Below, piece after piece: positions 18,579 through 26,339 of a stretch of DNA of 43,682 nucleotides. Location: the NCBI RefSeq assembly GCF_002286915.1, contig NZ_MVOG01000021.1:1-43682 (forward strand), in the 5' to 3' direction. How positions within the stretch are numbered: the first letter of the stretch is position 1; each line of letters starts with the position of its first letter. The notes beneath the pieces are model-generated. The model saw nothing but the letters and a program-made list of their open reading frames with translations, was not told where the DNA came from and searched no databases. The translations under genes were made by a program, and so were the position numbers. The DNA is from Bifidobacterium italicum (GTDB lineage Bacteria; Actinomycetota; Actinomycetes; Actinomycetales; Bifidobacteriaceae).

Positions 18579-20036
18579 ATGAGCGCAGAAGCAAACGTCG
18601 GCGTCGTCGGACTCGCCGCGATGGGCGCGAGCCTGGCGCGCAACCTCGCGCGCCACGGCAACCGGGTCGCCGTCTACAACCGGCATTATTCGCGCACCGA
18701 GCATCTGATCGACGCCTACGGCGACGAGGGCGAGTTCTATCCGGCGAAGACCGTCGAGGAGTTCGTCGGGCTGCTCGAGAAGCCCCGTACCGCGATCATC
18801 ATGGTCAAGGCGGGCGCCGCGACCGACGCCGTCATTGACGAGCTCGCCGAATACATGGAGCCGGGCGACATCATCGTCGACGGCGGCAACTCGTACTTCA
18901 AGGACACGATCCGCCGCGAGAAGGAGCTGCGCGCCAAGGGGCTGCACTTCGTCGGCATGGGCGTCTCCGGCGGCGAGGAGGGCGCGCTGCTCGGCCCGTC
19001 GATGATGCCCGGCGGCTCCGACGCGTCGTGGGAGCGCCTCAAGCCGATCCTCGAATCGATCGCCGCGAAGGCGGACGACGGCGAGCCCTGCGTCATGCAC
19101 GTCGGCGAGAACGGCGCCGGCCACTTCGTCAAGATGGTGCACAACGGCATCGAATACGCGGACATGCAGCTCATCGCCGAAAGCTACGACATCATGCGCC
19201 GCGGGCTGGGGATGACCCCCGATGAGATCGGCGACGTCTTCGAGCGGTGGAACGGCACCGACCTCGACTCCTACCTCATCGAGATCACGGCCGAGGTGCT
19301 GCACAAGAAGGACCCGCAGACCGGCAAGCCGCTCGTCGACGTCATCCTCGACCACGCCGGCATGAAGGGCACCGGCACATGGACCGTGCAGACGGCGCTC
19401 GAGCTCGGCGTGCCGGTCACCGGCATCGCCGAGGCCGTGTTCGCCCGCGGCCTGTCCGACCAGACGGTGCTGCGCGACAAGGCGCAGGCCGACCCGTTCG
19501 AGGGCCCCGACGGCCACATCGAGCTCGGCGCCGAGACGCGCGAGGCCTTCATCGAGCGCATCCGCCGGGCGCTGTACGCATCGAAGATCGTCGCGTACGC
19601 GCAGGGCTTCAACGAGATCTCGCGCGCCGCCGAGACCTACGGCTGGGACATCGACATGGCGCATCTGGCGCGCATCTGGCGCGCCGGCTGCATCATCCGC
19701 GCGAAGTTCCTCGACCGCATCTCCGAGGCCTTCAAGGACGGCGCCGCCGACGTCTCGCTGCTGTTCGCCCCTTACTTCAAGCAGGGCATCGAGGCCAGCG
19801 AGCCCGACTGGCGCCACGTCGTGGCCACGGCGGCCGAGGTCGGCCTGCCGGCGCCGGTCTTCTCCTCGTCGCTCGCATACTTCGACGGCCTGCGCGCCAA
19901 GCGCCTGCCGGCCGCGCTCATCCAGGGCCAGCGCGACCTGTTCGGCGCCCACACCTACCGTCGCGTGGACCAGCCGGGCGCGTGGCACATCCTGTGGGCC
20001 GAGCCCGACCAGCGGGAAGTGAGGATGGCCGACTGA
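18579..20036 (+). CDS. gnd: 6-phosphogluconate dehydrogenase, decarboxylating
   Basis: Converts 6-phosphogluconate and NADP+ to ribulose 5-phosphate, CO2 and NADPH in the oxidative pentose phosphate pathway. The 485-residue length is that of the long homodimeric class. The cofactor region is GVVGLAAMGASLARNLARHG (8-27) with the NRHYSRT segment that reads the 2'-phosphate. The substrate motif GVSGGEEGA is at 128-136 and the catalytic block FVKMVHNGIEY contains K185, N189 and E192. It is convergent with pgl, opcA and zwf, so all steps from glucose 6-phosphate to ribulose 5-phosphate are encoded within 5 kb. Confidence 0.97.
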   Translation: MSAEANVGVVGLAAMGASLARNLARHGNRVAVYNRHYSRTEHLIDAYGDEGEFYPAKTVEEFVGLLEKPRTAIIMVKAGAATDAVIDELAEYMEPGDIIVDGGNSYFKDTIRREKELRAKGLHFVGMGVSGGEEGALLGPSMMPGGSDASWERLKPILESIAAKADDGEPCVMHVGENGAGHFVKMVHNGIEYADMQLIAESYDIMRRGLGMTPDEIGDVFERWNGTDLDSYLIEITAEVLHKKDPQTGKPLVDVILDHAGMKGTGTWTVQTALELGVPVTGIAEAVFARGLSDQTVLRDKAQADPFEGPDGHIELGAETREAFIERIRRALYASKIVAYAQGFNEISRAAETYGWDIDMAHLARIWRAGCIIRAKFLDRISEAFKDGAADVSLLFAPYFKQGIEASEPDWRHVVATAAEVGLPAPVFSSSLAYFDGLRAKRLPAALIQGQRDLFGAHTYRRVDQPGAWHILWAEPDQREVRMAD

Positions 20037-20052
20037 CGGTGCCATGCATATG

Positions 20053-20091
20053 CGAAGGCCGCCGACCCCATCGTGGGGTCGGCGGCCTTCG
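20053..20091. terminator. Bidirectional terminator between gnd and pgl
   Basis: Perfect 17-bp arms (CGAAGGCCGCCGACCCC and complement) around the 5-nt loop ATCGT, followed by TCTTCC on the plus strand. Confidence 0.92.
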
Positions 20092-20102
20092 TCTTCCGTG
20101 TG

Positions 20103-20903
20103 TCAGGCGCGCAGACGCGACGTCGACGCCTCGTCGCCGATCCACAGCAGCTGGCGCCTCGCATCGGCGAAGGACGCCGGCCAGTGCGGGTCGCGTTCGT
20201 GCGTGAAGGTCCCGAGCATCGCGTCGGCCTTTGCCGCACGCGAGCCGCAGATCCACAGATACTCCGTTCTGGTGATCATCGGCACGGTGAAGGTCAGGCG
20301 CGTCGGCGGCGGCTTGGGGGAGTCGTCGAGACCGGCGACGAGGATGTCCGGGTCGTCGATGAGCAACTCCTTGTGGTCGGGGAACAGCGAGGCGAAATGG
20401 CCGTCGGGGCCGACGCCGAACATCATGACGTCCATCGCCGCGGCCTGGCCGAGCTCGCCGACCAGTTCCGACTGGTAGACGGCGGCCGCGTGCCGCAGCG
20501 CGTCGCGCGTCTCCTCCTTCGTCGCATGGGCGCGTTCCTGTTCGGTGCGCGTGTCGGCCGGCATCGCGTGGATCTGGGCGTCGTCCATGCGGCCCCCGGC
20601 GACGAGGCGGTCGAACAATGCGTCGCGCGCCTGCCTCTCGTTGCGTTCGTCGCTGTCGGCCGGCACGAAGCGTTCGTCGCCCCACCAGATGTGCACGCGC
20701 CGCCAGTCGACGACGTCGAGCAGCGGCGAGGCGCCGATCGCCTCGAGGATCGCCGTTCCGTCGGAGCCGCCGGTCACGGCGACGTCGACGCGTTCGCGGT
20801 CGGGGCTCCCGAGCACCTCGTTCATCGTCAGCAGCGTGCGCGCGGCGACCGCCTCGGCGAACAGCCTCTGGTCGGGGTAGGTGATGAGTTCGCGTCCGAT
20901 CAT
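20103..20903 (-). CDS. pgl: 6-phosphogluconolactonase
   Basis: Hydrolyses 6-phosphogluconolactone to 6-phosphogluconate. The protein has 266 residues, DevB/SOL type. Family blocks: AVTGGSDGT (42-50), HIWWGDERFVP (about 71-81), MMFGVGPDGHFASLFP (about 159-174) and the C-terminal LWICGSRAAKADAM. AGGAAGGAG precedes the ATG at 20903, and the gene follows opcA by 13 nt, so it is the third gene of the zwf-opcA-pgl operon. It ends at the hairpin shared with gnd. Confidence 0.94.
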   Translation of the reverse strand: MIGRELITYPDQRLFAEAVAARTLLTMNEVLGSPDRERVDVAVTGGSDGTAILEAIGASPLLDVVDWRRVHIWWGDERFVPADSDERNERQARDALFDRLVAGGRMDDAQIHAMPADTRTEQERAHATKEETRDALRHAAAVYQSELVGELGQAAAMDVMMFGVGPDGHFASLFPDHKELLIDDPDILVAGLDDSPKPPPTRLTFTVPMITRTEYLWICGSRAAKADAMLGTFTHERDPHWPASFADARRQLLWIGDEASTSRLRA

Positions 20904-20916
20904 CGTCGGCTCCTTC

Positions 20917-21882
20917 CTACGCCTGCGCCCGTGCGGCGTCCGGATGGATGCGCCGCCAGCCGTCGGTGATGACCTTCGCGTAGATCTCGTCGGGGTAGAG
21001 GCGGCCGAGCTCCTCGCTCAGGCAGTCGCCGAGCGATCGCATCGGCAGCGGGATCGTCTGCGGCGACTGCCCGGGCACGCTGATCGTGACGATGTCGTCA
21101 TGGTCGTGGCAGCGCACGAGACTGAGCACGCCGCCGTCCTCGCGCGTCAGGCTCACCGCGCAGATCGCCGTCGCGTCCGCGTCGGTCTCGATCGAGACCG
21201 GGATGTCGAGGCTGACGGCGAGCCATGCGGCGAGCAGGTCCTTGGGCAGGTAGTCGGCCTCGCCGACGACGTTCGCGGCCATGATGCGCATGTGCGGCGG
21301 CTGGTCGAGCATCGCCGCGAGCAGCGCGCGCCAGCGTGTGAGCCTCGTCCATGACATGTCGACGTTCTTCGGCGACCGGTTGCGTCGCAGGTCCTCGATC
21401 GTGCGCATCGGATTGGCCGAACGCATCGCGTCGGTGATGCGCGACTGCGCCATCGCGCCCACGAGGTCCTTCGACGGGTTGGCCGGCGCCTCGGTCGGCC
21501 ACCAGGCCACGATCGGCGCGTCCGGCACGAGCAGCGGGGTGACGAGCGTGTCGAGATGGTGGATGAGGCCGCCGCGCGGCCGCAGCACGATGATCTCGCC
21601 CGCGCCGGCGTCGGCGCCGATGCGCACCTCGGCGTCGAGGTAGGTGCGGTCCTCCTCGGATTCGGTCATCCGCCGCGAGCTCGGCGCGATCGCGATGACG
21701 CGGCACGGATGGTCGCGGCTCGCGTCGTTCGCCAAGGCGAGCGTGTTCTCGAGATGGTCCTCGTCGGTGACGATGAGCAGCGTCAGCACGCGGCCGAGCG
21801 CGACCTCGCCGCGCTCCTCGTGCAGTTCGTCGATCTTGTTCGAGATCTCATTGGTCTCAGTGTCCCGCATCGTAATGATCAT
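20917..21882 (-). CDS. opcA: Glucose-6-phosphate dehydrogenase assembly protein OpcA
   Basis: Non-catalytic partner of glucose-6-phosphate dehydrogenase, needed for assembly or redox activation of the enzyme in cyanobacteria and actinobacteria. The 321-residue protein shows the family blocks IVLRPRGGLIHHLDTLVTPLLVPD-type segment and VAWWPTEAPANPSKD, followed by the AAWLAVSLDIPV region. The ATG at 21882 overlaps the zwf stop as ATGA and has GGAGG 5 nt upstream, so it is translationally coupled to zwf. Its place between zwf and pgl is the standard actinobacterial order and strongly supports the call. Confidence 0.94.
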   Translation of the reverse strand: MIITMRDTETNEISNKIDELHEERGEVALGRVLTLLIVTDEDHLENTLALANDASRDHPCRVIAIAPSSRRMTESEEDRTYLDAEVRIGADAGAGEIIVLRPRGGLIHHLDTLVTPLLVPDAPIVAWWPTEAPANPSKDLVGAMAQSRITDAMRSANPMRTIEDLRRNRSPKNVDMSWTRLTRWRALLAAMLDQPPHMRIMAANVVGEADYLPKDLLAAWLAVSLDIPVSIETDADATAICAVSLTREDGGVLSLVRCHDHDDIVTISVPGQSPQTIPLPMRSLGDCLSEELGRLYPDEIYAKVITDGWRRIHPDAARAQA

Positions 21883-23438
21883 GGCATCCTCCAACGGTGT
21901 CCGTCGCGTGCAAGCATCTCCACGGCCTCCTGCGGGCCCCACGTACCGGCGCGGTACGGCTGCGGCTGCCCAAGCGTCGACCAGAAGTCCTCGATCGGAT
22001 CGAGGATGCGCCAGGACAGGTCCACCTCCTTCGTCGTCGGGAACAGCGGCGGGTCGCCCAGCAGCACGTCGAGGATCAGGCGCTCGTAGGCCTCGGGGGA
22101 GGCCTCGGTGAACGAACGGCCGTAGCTGAAGTCCATCGACACGTCGCGCACCTCCATCGACGTGACACCCGGCACCTTCGAACCGAAGCGGATCGTGACG
22201 CCCTCGTAGGGCTGGACGCGGATGACGAGCGCGTTCTTGCCGAGCTCCTGCGTCGCCGTCGACTCGAACGGCAGATGCGGCGCGCGCTTGAAGACGAGCG
22301 CGATCTCGGTGACGCGTCGGCCCAGACGTTTGCCGGTGCGCAGATAGAAGGGGACGCCGGCCCATCGGCGCGTGTCGATGTCGAGACGGATCGCCGCGTA
22401 GGTCTCGGTCGTCGAATCCGGGTTGATGCCCTTCTCCTCGAGGTAGCCGCACACCGGCTCCGATCCCTGCCAGCCGGCCGAGTACTGGCCGCGCGCGGTG
22501 TGGGCGGCCAGGTCGCGCGGCAGCCGCACCGCGGAGAGCACCTTCGTCTTCTCGGCCATCAGGTCGCGGGCCGAGAACGAGACCGGCTCCTCCATCGCCG
22601 TGAGCGCCATCAGCTGCAGCAGGTGGTTCTGGATGACGTCCCTGGCCGCGCCGATGCCGTCGTAGTAGCCGGCGCGCCCCGCCACGCCGATGTCCTCGGC
22701 CATCGTGATCTGCACGTGGTCGACGTAGTTCGCGTTCCAGATCGGCTCGTACATCGTGTTCGCGAAGCGCAGCGCGAGCAGGTTCTGCACGGTCTCCTTG
22801 CCCAGATAGTGGTCGATGCGGAACACCGAGTCGGGGTCGAAGACCTCGGAGATGACCTCGTCGAGCTGCTGCGCGCTCGCCAGGTCGTGGCCGAAGGGCT
22901 TCTCGATGATGACGCGACGCCATGCGTCCTCGGTGGACTTCGCCAATCCGCAGTTCGCCAGCTGTCGCGCCACGATCGGGAAGTCGCGCGGGGGCACCGA
23001 CATGTAGAACGCGTGGTTGCCGCGCGTGCCGCGGTCGCGGTCGAGCTCGGCGACGGTGTCGCTCAGGCGCGCGAAGGCGTCCGGGTCCTCGAAGGTGCCG
23101 CGCACGAAGCGGATGCCGCGGGCGAGCTGCTCCCAGGTCGCGTCGTTGAACTGCGTGCGGCAGTGCGACTGCACGTTCTCCTTGACGAAGTCCCTGAAAT
23201 GGTCCTCGGTCCAGTCGCGGCGCGCGAAGCCCGTCAGGCCGAAGCTCGGCGGCAGCAGGCCGCGGTTCGCCAGGTCATAGATGGCCGGCAGCAGTTTCTT
23301 GCGCGACAGGTCTCCCGTCACGCCGAAGATCACGATGCTGCATGGTCCTGCGATGCGGGGAAGGCGCAGGTCCATGGGATCCCTCAACGGGTTGACCCAT
23401 TCGAGCGGCGCCGCCCCCTGTTCTGTTGTCTGTGTCAT
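21879..23438 (-). CDS. zwf: Glucose-6-phosphate 1-dehydrogenase
   Basis: First enzyme of the oxidative pentose phosphate pathway: glucose 6-phosphate plus NADP+ to 6-phosphogluconolactone. It has 519 residues. The N-terminal cofactor motif GVTGDLSRKKLLPA begins at residue 39 and the active-site signature RIDHYLGKE is at 207-215, with EKPFGHD just before it. A TAGGAT box ends 6 nt before the ATG at 23438 with no Shine-Dalgarno, so the operon mRNA is probably leaderless. The stop overlaps the opcA start. In bifidobacteria the main hexose route is the phosphoketolase shunt, so this branch more likely serves NADPH and pentose supply (inference). Confidence 0.97.
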   Translation of the reverse strand: MTQTTEQGAAPLEWVNPLRDPMDLRLPRIAGPCSIVIFGVTGDLSRKKLLPAIYDLANRGLLPPSFGLTGFARRDWTEDHFRDFVKENVQSHCRTQFNDATWEQLARGIRFVRGTFEDPDAFARLSDTVAELDRDRGTRGNHAFYMSVPPRDFPIVARQLANCGLAKSTEDAWRRVIIEKPFGHDLASAQQLDEVISEVFDPDSVFRIDHYLGKETVQNLLALRFANTMYEPIWNANYVDHVQITMAEDIGVAGRAGYYDGIGAARDVIQNHLLQLMALTAMEEPVSFSARDLMAEKTKVLSAVRLPRDLAAHTARGQYSAGWQGSEPVCGYLEEKGINPDSTTETYAAIRLDIDTRRWAGVPFYLRTGKRLGRRVTEIALVFKRAPHLPFESTATQELGKNALVIRVQPYEGVTIRFGSKVPGVTSMEVRDVSMDFSYGRSFTEASPEAYERLILDVLLGDPPLFPTTKEVDLSWRILDPIEDFWSTLGQPQPYRAGTWGPQEAVEMLARDGHRWRMP

Positions 23439-23444
23439 GTTGCC

Positions 23445-23450
23445 ATCCTA
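23445..23450 (-). promoter_or_regulatory. -10 box of the zwf operon (leaderless)
   Basis: TAGGAT on the minus strand, then GGCAAC and the ATG of zwf. Confidence 0.55.
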
Positions 23451-23514
23451 GCGCCGTCCGCGTCCGCATCGGGGACCGTCCGGGGTTTTCCACGCTCGGG
23501 GCAATGGATGCGGC

Positions 23515-23850
23515 TTATGCATGCGATCGCATGCGCGCCCCGATGCGCGCGGCGATCGAACGGGCCGGCTTCGCCGAGACCGGACGCAGCGGGCAGCTCG
23601 CGCACACGATCGAATCGGGGGACGGCTCGCATGCGCCGAGGGAGCATCCAGCCGTCAGCTCGACGACGTCGATCATGCCGCGTGCGCGCGCATGTTCGAC
23701 GATCTGCTCGACGAAGTCGCGCGGCAGCCCGCGCTCGTCGGCGCACCGCGCGACGCTCTTGCCGGCCTCCAGATCGGCGACGACGCCGGCGACGACATGC
23801 GTGCGCGGCGTCGCGCCGGCGCCCGCGCCGGTGCGACGGAAGCCGCTCAC
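23515..23850 (-). CDS. FeoC-like winged-helix protein with Cys cluster
   Basis: Small protein (111 residues) encoded after feoB. The first part looks like a winged helix (VVADLEAGKSVARCADERG through FVEQIVEHARARGMIDVVEL). It is followed by four Cys, C69, C74, C83 and C86, in the pattern CSLGACEPSPDSIVCASCP, which fits the FeoC type that binds an Fe-S cluster or iron and controls FeoB. The start is a GTG at 23850 that overlaps the feoB stop as GTGA, with GAGGTGG upstream, so translation is coupled to feoB. The call rests on position, size and Cys pattern; the sequence is too diverged for certainty. The tail of about 25 residues after the Cys cluster is basic. Confidence 0.75.
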   Translation of the reverse strand: MSGFRRTGAGAGATPRTHVVAGVVADLEAGKSVARCADERGLPRDFVEQIVEHARARGMIDVVELTAGCSLGACEPSPDSIVCASCPLRPVSAKPARSIAARIGARMRSHA

Positions 23851-25928
23851 AGCACCCACCTCAAGGTCTGGAACGCGACGACGGCGAGGATGTAGGCGAC
23901 GACGAGCCCGAGGCCGACCGACTGCATCGCGATGCGCGTCGAATACTGCCGTCTGAGTTCGGCGACCGTCGCCAAGCATGGCGTGTACGCGAGCGTGAAC
24001 AGCATGAACGCGATCGCGGCGGCGCGCCCGTGGTCGCCCGAGCTTTCGTCGAAGGAGGCGCGCATCGCGGCGCCGAGCGAGCCCTCGCCCTGCTGCTGCT
24101 CGTCCTCGTCGCCGGTGTCGATGCTGTAGGACTGCGCCATCGACGCGACGACGACCTCCTTGGCCACGAAGCCGGTCATCAGCGCGGCCGAGGCATGCCA
24201 GTCGTCGAAGCCGGCGGGTGCGAAAACCGGCGCGACGCGGTCGGCGACGACGCCGTAGACGGAATCGTGGACGTCGTCGACCTTCGCGAAGGAGCCGGCG
24301 GCGGCGCCCGCCGGGATCGCCTGCAGCAGCCACATGACGACGAGCATCGAGATGATGATCGTGCTCGCGCCGCGCACGAATCCCCACAGCCGCATGAGGA
24401 CGGAGCGCACGAGCGCCACGATGCGCGGCACCTGATAGGGCGGCAGGCTCATCGCGAAGGGTTCGGGGCGCACGTCGGTGAAGCGCACGCGGCGCAGCAG
24501 GATGCCGACGAGCAGGATGAGCACGATCGAGCACATGTACATCATGAAGACGACGAGGCCGGCCTGCTCGCGGAAGAACGCATAGGCGAGCACGAGGTAG
24601 ACGCTCAGGCGCGCCGTGCAGCTCGAGAACGGCACGAGCATGCCGACGAGGACGCGCTGGCGTGAATCGGGCAGCGTGCGCGTGGCGGCGAGCGCCGGCA
24701 GGTTGCAGCCGAAGCCGATGACGATCGGCAGGAACGCGCGGCCGTCGAGGCCCATGCAGCGCATCGCGCGGTCCATGACGAAGGCGGCGCGCGCGAGGTA
24801 TCCGGAATCCTCGAGCAGGCTCAGCAGGATGAACATGATGCCCATCGGCGGGATGAAGGTGCCGATCGTCACGACGCCGTCGACAAGGCCGTCGACGACG
24901 AGCGAATGGAACCACGAATCGGCGGCGCCGGGGCCGGCGATCGCGAAGAGCCGATCGACGCCGGCGACGAGCCAGCCGCGCACGGTGCCGTCGATCCAGT
25001 CCTGGGCGGGGCCGGCGAGCGTCGTCGTCGCCTCGAACACGCCGAGCATGAGCAGCAGGAAGGCGATGACGCCGAACACCGGGTTGAGCAGCACGCGGTC
25101 GATGCGGTCGGAGACGGTGACGCGGTCGCGCGCGTGCATGTCGAGCCGTGCGAGCACGCCGGCGGCCCAGTCGAAGCGCGCGTCGGCGCCCCCCTCGACC
25201 CATGCGCGCAGGTCGACGTCGTCGACATCCACCCGCGTCAGGCCGTGCGGCAGCGGCGTGCCGGACAGATGCGCCCCGACGGCGTCCATCAGCGCGCCCG
25301 CGCCGGCGCCGGTGCGCCCGTCGACCTCGACGACCGGCACGCCGTCGAGTGCGCGAGACAGCTGGGCCGGTTCGATGCGCGCGCCCTGCCGGGCGGCGAG
25401 GTCGTTCATCGTCAGCGCGACGACGGTCGGGCGCCCCAGCTCGAGCACCGTGGCGAGGAAGTAGAGCGCGCGCGAGATGTTCGTCGCGTCGACGACGGTC
25501 ACGATCAGGTCCGGGGCGCCGTCGCCGTCCATCCCCGTCACCGCCTTCGCGGCGACCTCCTCGTCCGGCGAGAGCGGCAGCAGCGAATACGTGCCCGGCG
25601 TGTCGATGAGGTCCCAGCGCACGCCGTCGTGCACGTAGACGCCTTCCTCGAGCAGCACCGTCGTGCCGGGGGCGTTCATGACGCGCGCCCTCGCGCCGAG
25701 GATCGCGTTGAACAGCGACGACTTGCCGACGTTCGGGTTGCCGATGAAGACGATGCGCGGCATGCCGCCGTCGTGCACGCGCCGGCCGCCGACGTCGCAG
25801 CAGGGGCGGGCGGCATGGTGGTTTGCCGCGCCGGCGTCGTGGCCGTCGTGGTCGTCGTGGTCGTCGTGGCGGCGGGCGGGCAGCAATGCGGCGAGGCCGC
25901 GCCGGTGGTCGTAGTGGTCTGAGGTCAT
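23847..25928 (-). CDS. feoB: Ferrous iron transporter B
   Basis: Cytoplasmic-membrane Fe(II) uptake protein of 693 residues. Residues 1-55 are a His-rich extension (nine His plus C43-C44). The G domain follows: G1 GNPNVGKSS (63-71), G3 DTPG (109-112), and a G4 region T173-M-N-D176 where NxxD is expected. The membrane part has the two Gate motifs, seen as GFGCNLPALAATRTL and PFSSCTARLSVYLVL, plus FVAKEVVVASMAQ and YTPCLATVAE. AAGGA precedes the ATG at 25928. A start at Met56, directly before the G domain, is possible but has no ribosome site. The gene lies between feoA and a feoC-like gene, so the order is a full feoABC operon. Confidence 0.95.
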   Translation of the reverse strand: MTSDHYDHRRGLAALLPARRHDDHDDHDGHDAGAANHHAARPCCDVGGRRVHDGGMPRIVFIGNPNVGKSSLFNAILGARARVMNAPGTTVLLEEGVYVHDGVRWDLIDTPGTYSLLPLSPDEEVAAKAVTGMDGDGAPDLIVTVVDATNISRALYFLATVLELGRPTVVALTMNDLAARQGARIEPAQLSRALDGVPVVEVDGRTGAGAGALMDAVGAHLSGTPLPHGLTRVDVDDVDLRAWVEGGADARFDWAAGVLARLDMHARDRVTVSDRIDRVLLNPVFGVIAFLLLMLGVFEATTTLAGPAQDWIDGTVRGWLVAGVDRLFAIAGPGAADSWFHSLVVDGLVDGVVTIGTFIPPMGIMFILLSLLEDSGYLARAAFVMDRAMRCMGLDGRAFLPIVIGFGCNLPALAATRTLPDSRQRVLVGMLVPFSSCTARLSVYLVLAYAFFREQAGLVVFMMYMCSIVLILLVGILLRRVRFTDVRPEPFAMSLPPYQVPRIVALVRSVLMRLWGFVRGASTIIISMLVVMWLLQAIPAGAAAGSFAKVDDVHDSVYGVVADRVAPVFAPAGFDDWHASAALMTGFVAKEVVVASMAQSYSIDTGDEDEQQQGEGSLGAAMRASFDESSGDHGRAAAIAFMLFTLAYTPCLATVAELRRQYSTRIAMQSVGLGLVVAYILAVVAFQTLRWVL

Positions 25929-25998
25929 GGTCGGTCCTTGGGCGTGACGGAGTGGGGGCGGGAAGACGGCGGTGGGCGGTGCGGGCGTCGTGCGCCGG

Positions 25999-26244
25999 TC
26001 AGCCGGCGGCCGGCGCGACGGTGATGCGCGAGGCGGTGCGCCCGTCCAACGCGATGCGCTCGGTGCCCCTGGCGACGACGCGGCCGCCGAAGTTCGCGCG
26101 CTGCACGACGCGGATGACGGTGCCGGCGCGCAGTCCGAGCTCGAGCATGCGGAAGCGGTGGCGTTCGTCGACGTCGATGGCCGTGATCGCCATGTCCTCG
26201 TCCAGCGGGCAGTTCTCGACGGTCAGTGGGTAAGAGGTGTCCAT
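25999..26244 (-). CDS. feoA: Ferrous iron transport protein A
   Basis: Small SH3-like cytoplasmic partner of FeoB, 81 residues. The core RFRMLELGLRAGTVIRVVQR and the C-terminal RIALDGRTASRITV correspond to the FeoA fold, with the usual LGLxxG turn. It is the first gene of the feo operon, 70 nt before feoB. The promoter is very close to the ATG, so the message is probably leaderless; no Shine-Dalgarno is visible. I looked for a DtxR/IdeR-type palindrome in the promoter and saw none. Confidence 0.9.
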   Translation of the reverse strand: MDTSYPLTVENCPLDEDMAITAIDVDERHRFRMLELGLRAGTVIRVVQRANFGGRVVARGTERIALDGRTASRITVAPAAG

Positions 26245-26252
26245 AAGCGCAC

Positions 26253-26281
26253 ATTGTTATGGTGATCGTGGGGAAAGTCAA
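26253..26281 (-). promoter_or_regulatory. Sigma70 promoter of the feo operon
   Basis: TTGACT (26281-26276) and AACAAT (26258-26253) are 17 bp apart, and the ATG of feoA starts 8 nt after the -10 box. This is the best canonical promoter in the window. Confidence 0.75.
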
Positions 26282-26318
26282 TAGTTTTGCGGTGCTTTCG
26301 CGGCAAAAGACGACGAGG

Positions 26319-26333
26319 CCGGCGTCGCGCCGG
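26319..26333 (-). terminator. Short hairpin after aspA (weak)
   Basis: CCGGCG-CGA-CGCCGG on the minus strand just past the aspA stop, followed within 10 nt by TCTTTTG. Confidence 0.45.
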
Positions 26334-26339
26334 GCGGCG

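Noticed and set aside
23515..23570. Palindromic ATGCATGCGATCGCATGC near the end of the feoC-like gene as a regulatory site or att site
   Set aside because: It is partly coding sequence at the 3' end of the gene, lies far from the zwf promoter core, and has no second copy in the window to support an attachment site.
26245..26290. DtxR/IdeR iron box in the feo promoter
   Set aside because: I compared both strands with the 19-bp TTAGGTTAG-type palindrome and found no adequate match; only a plain sigma70 promoter is supported.
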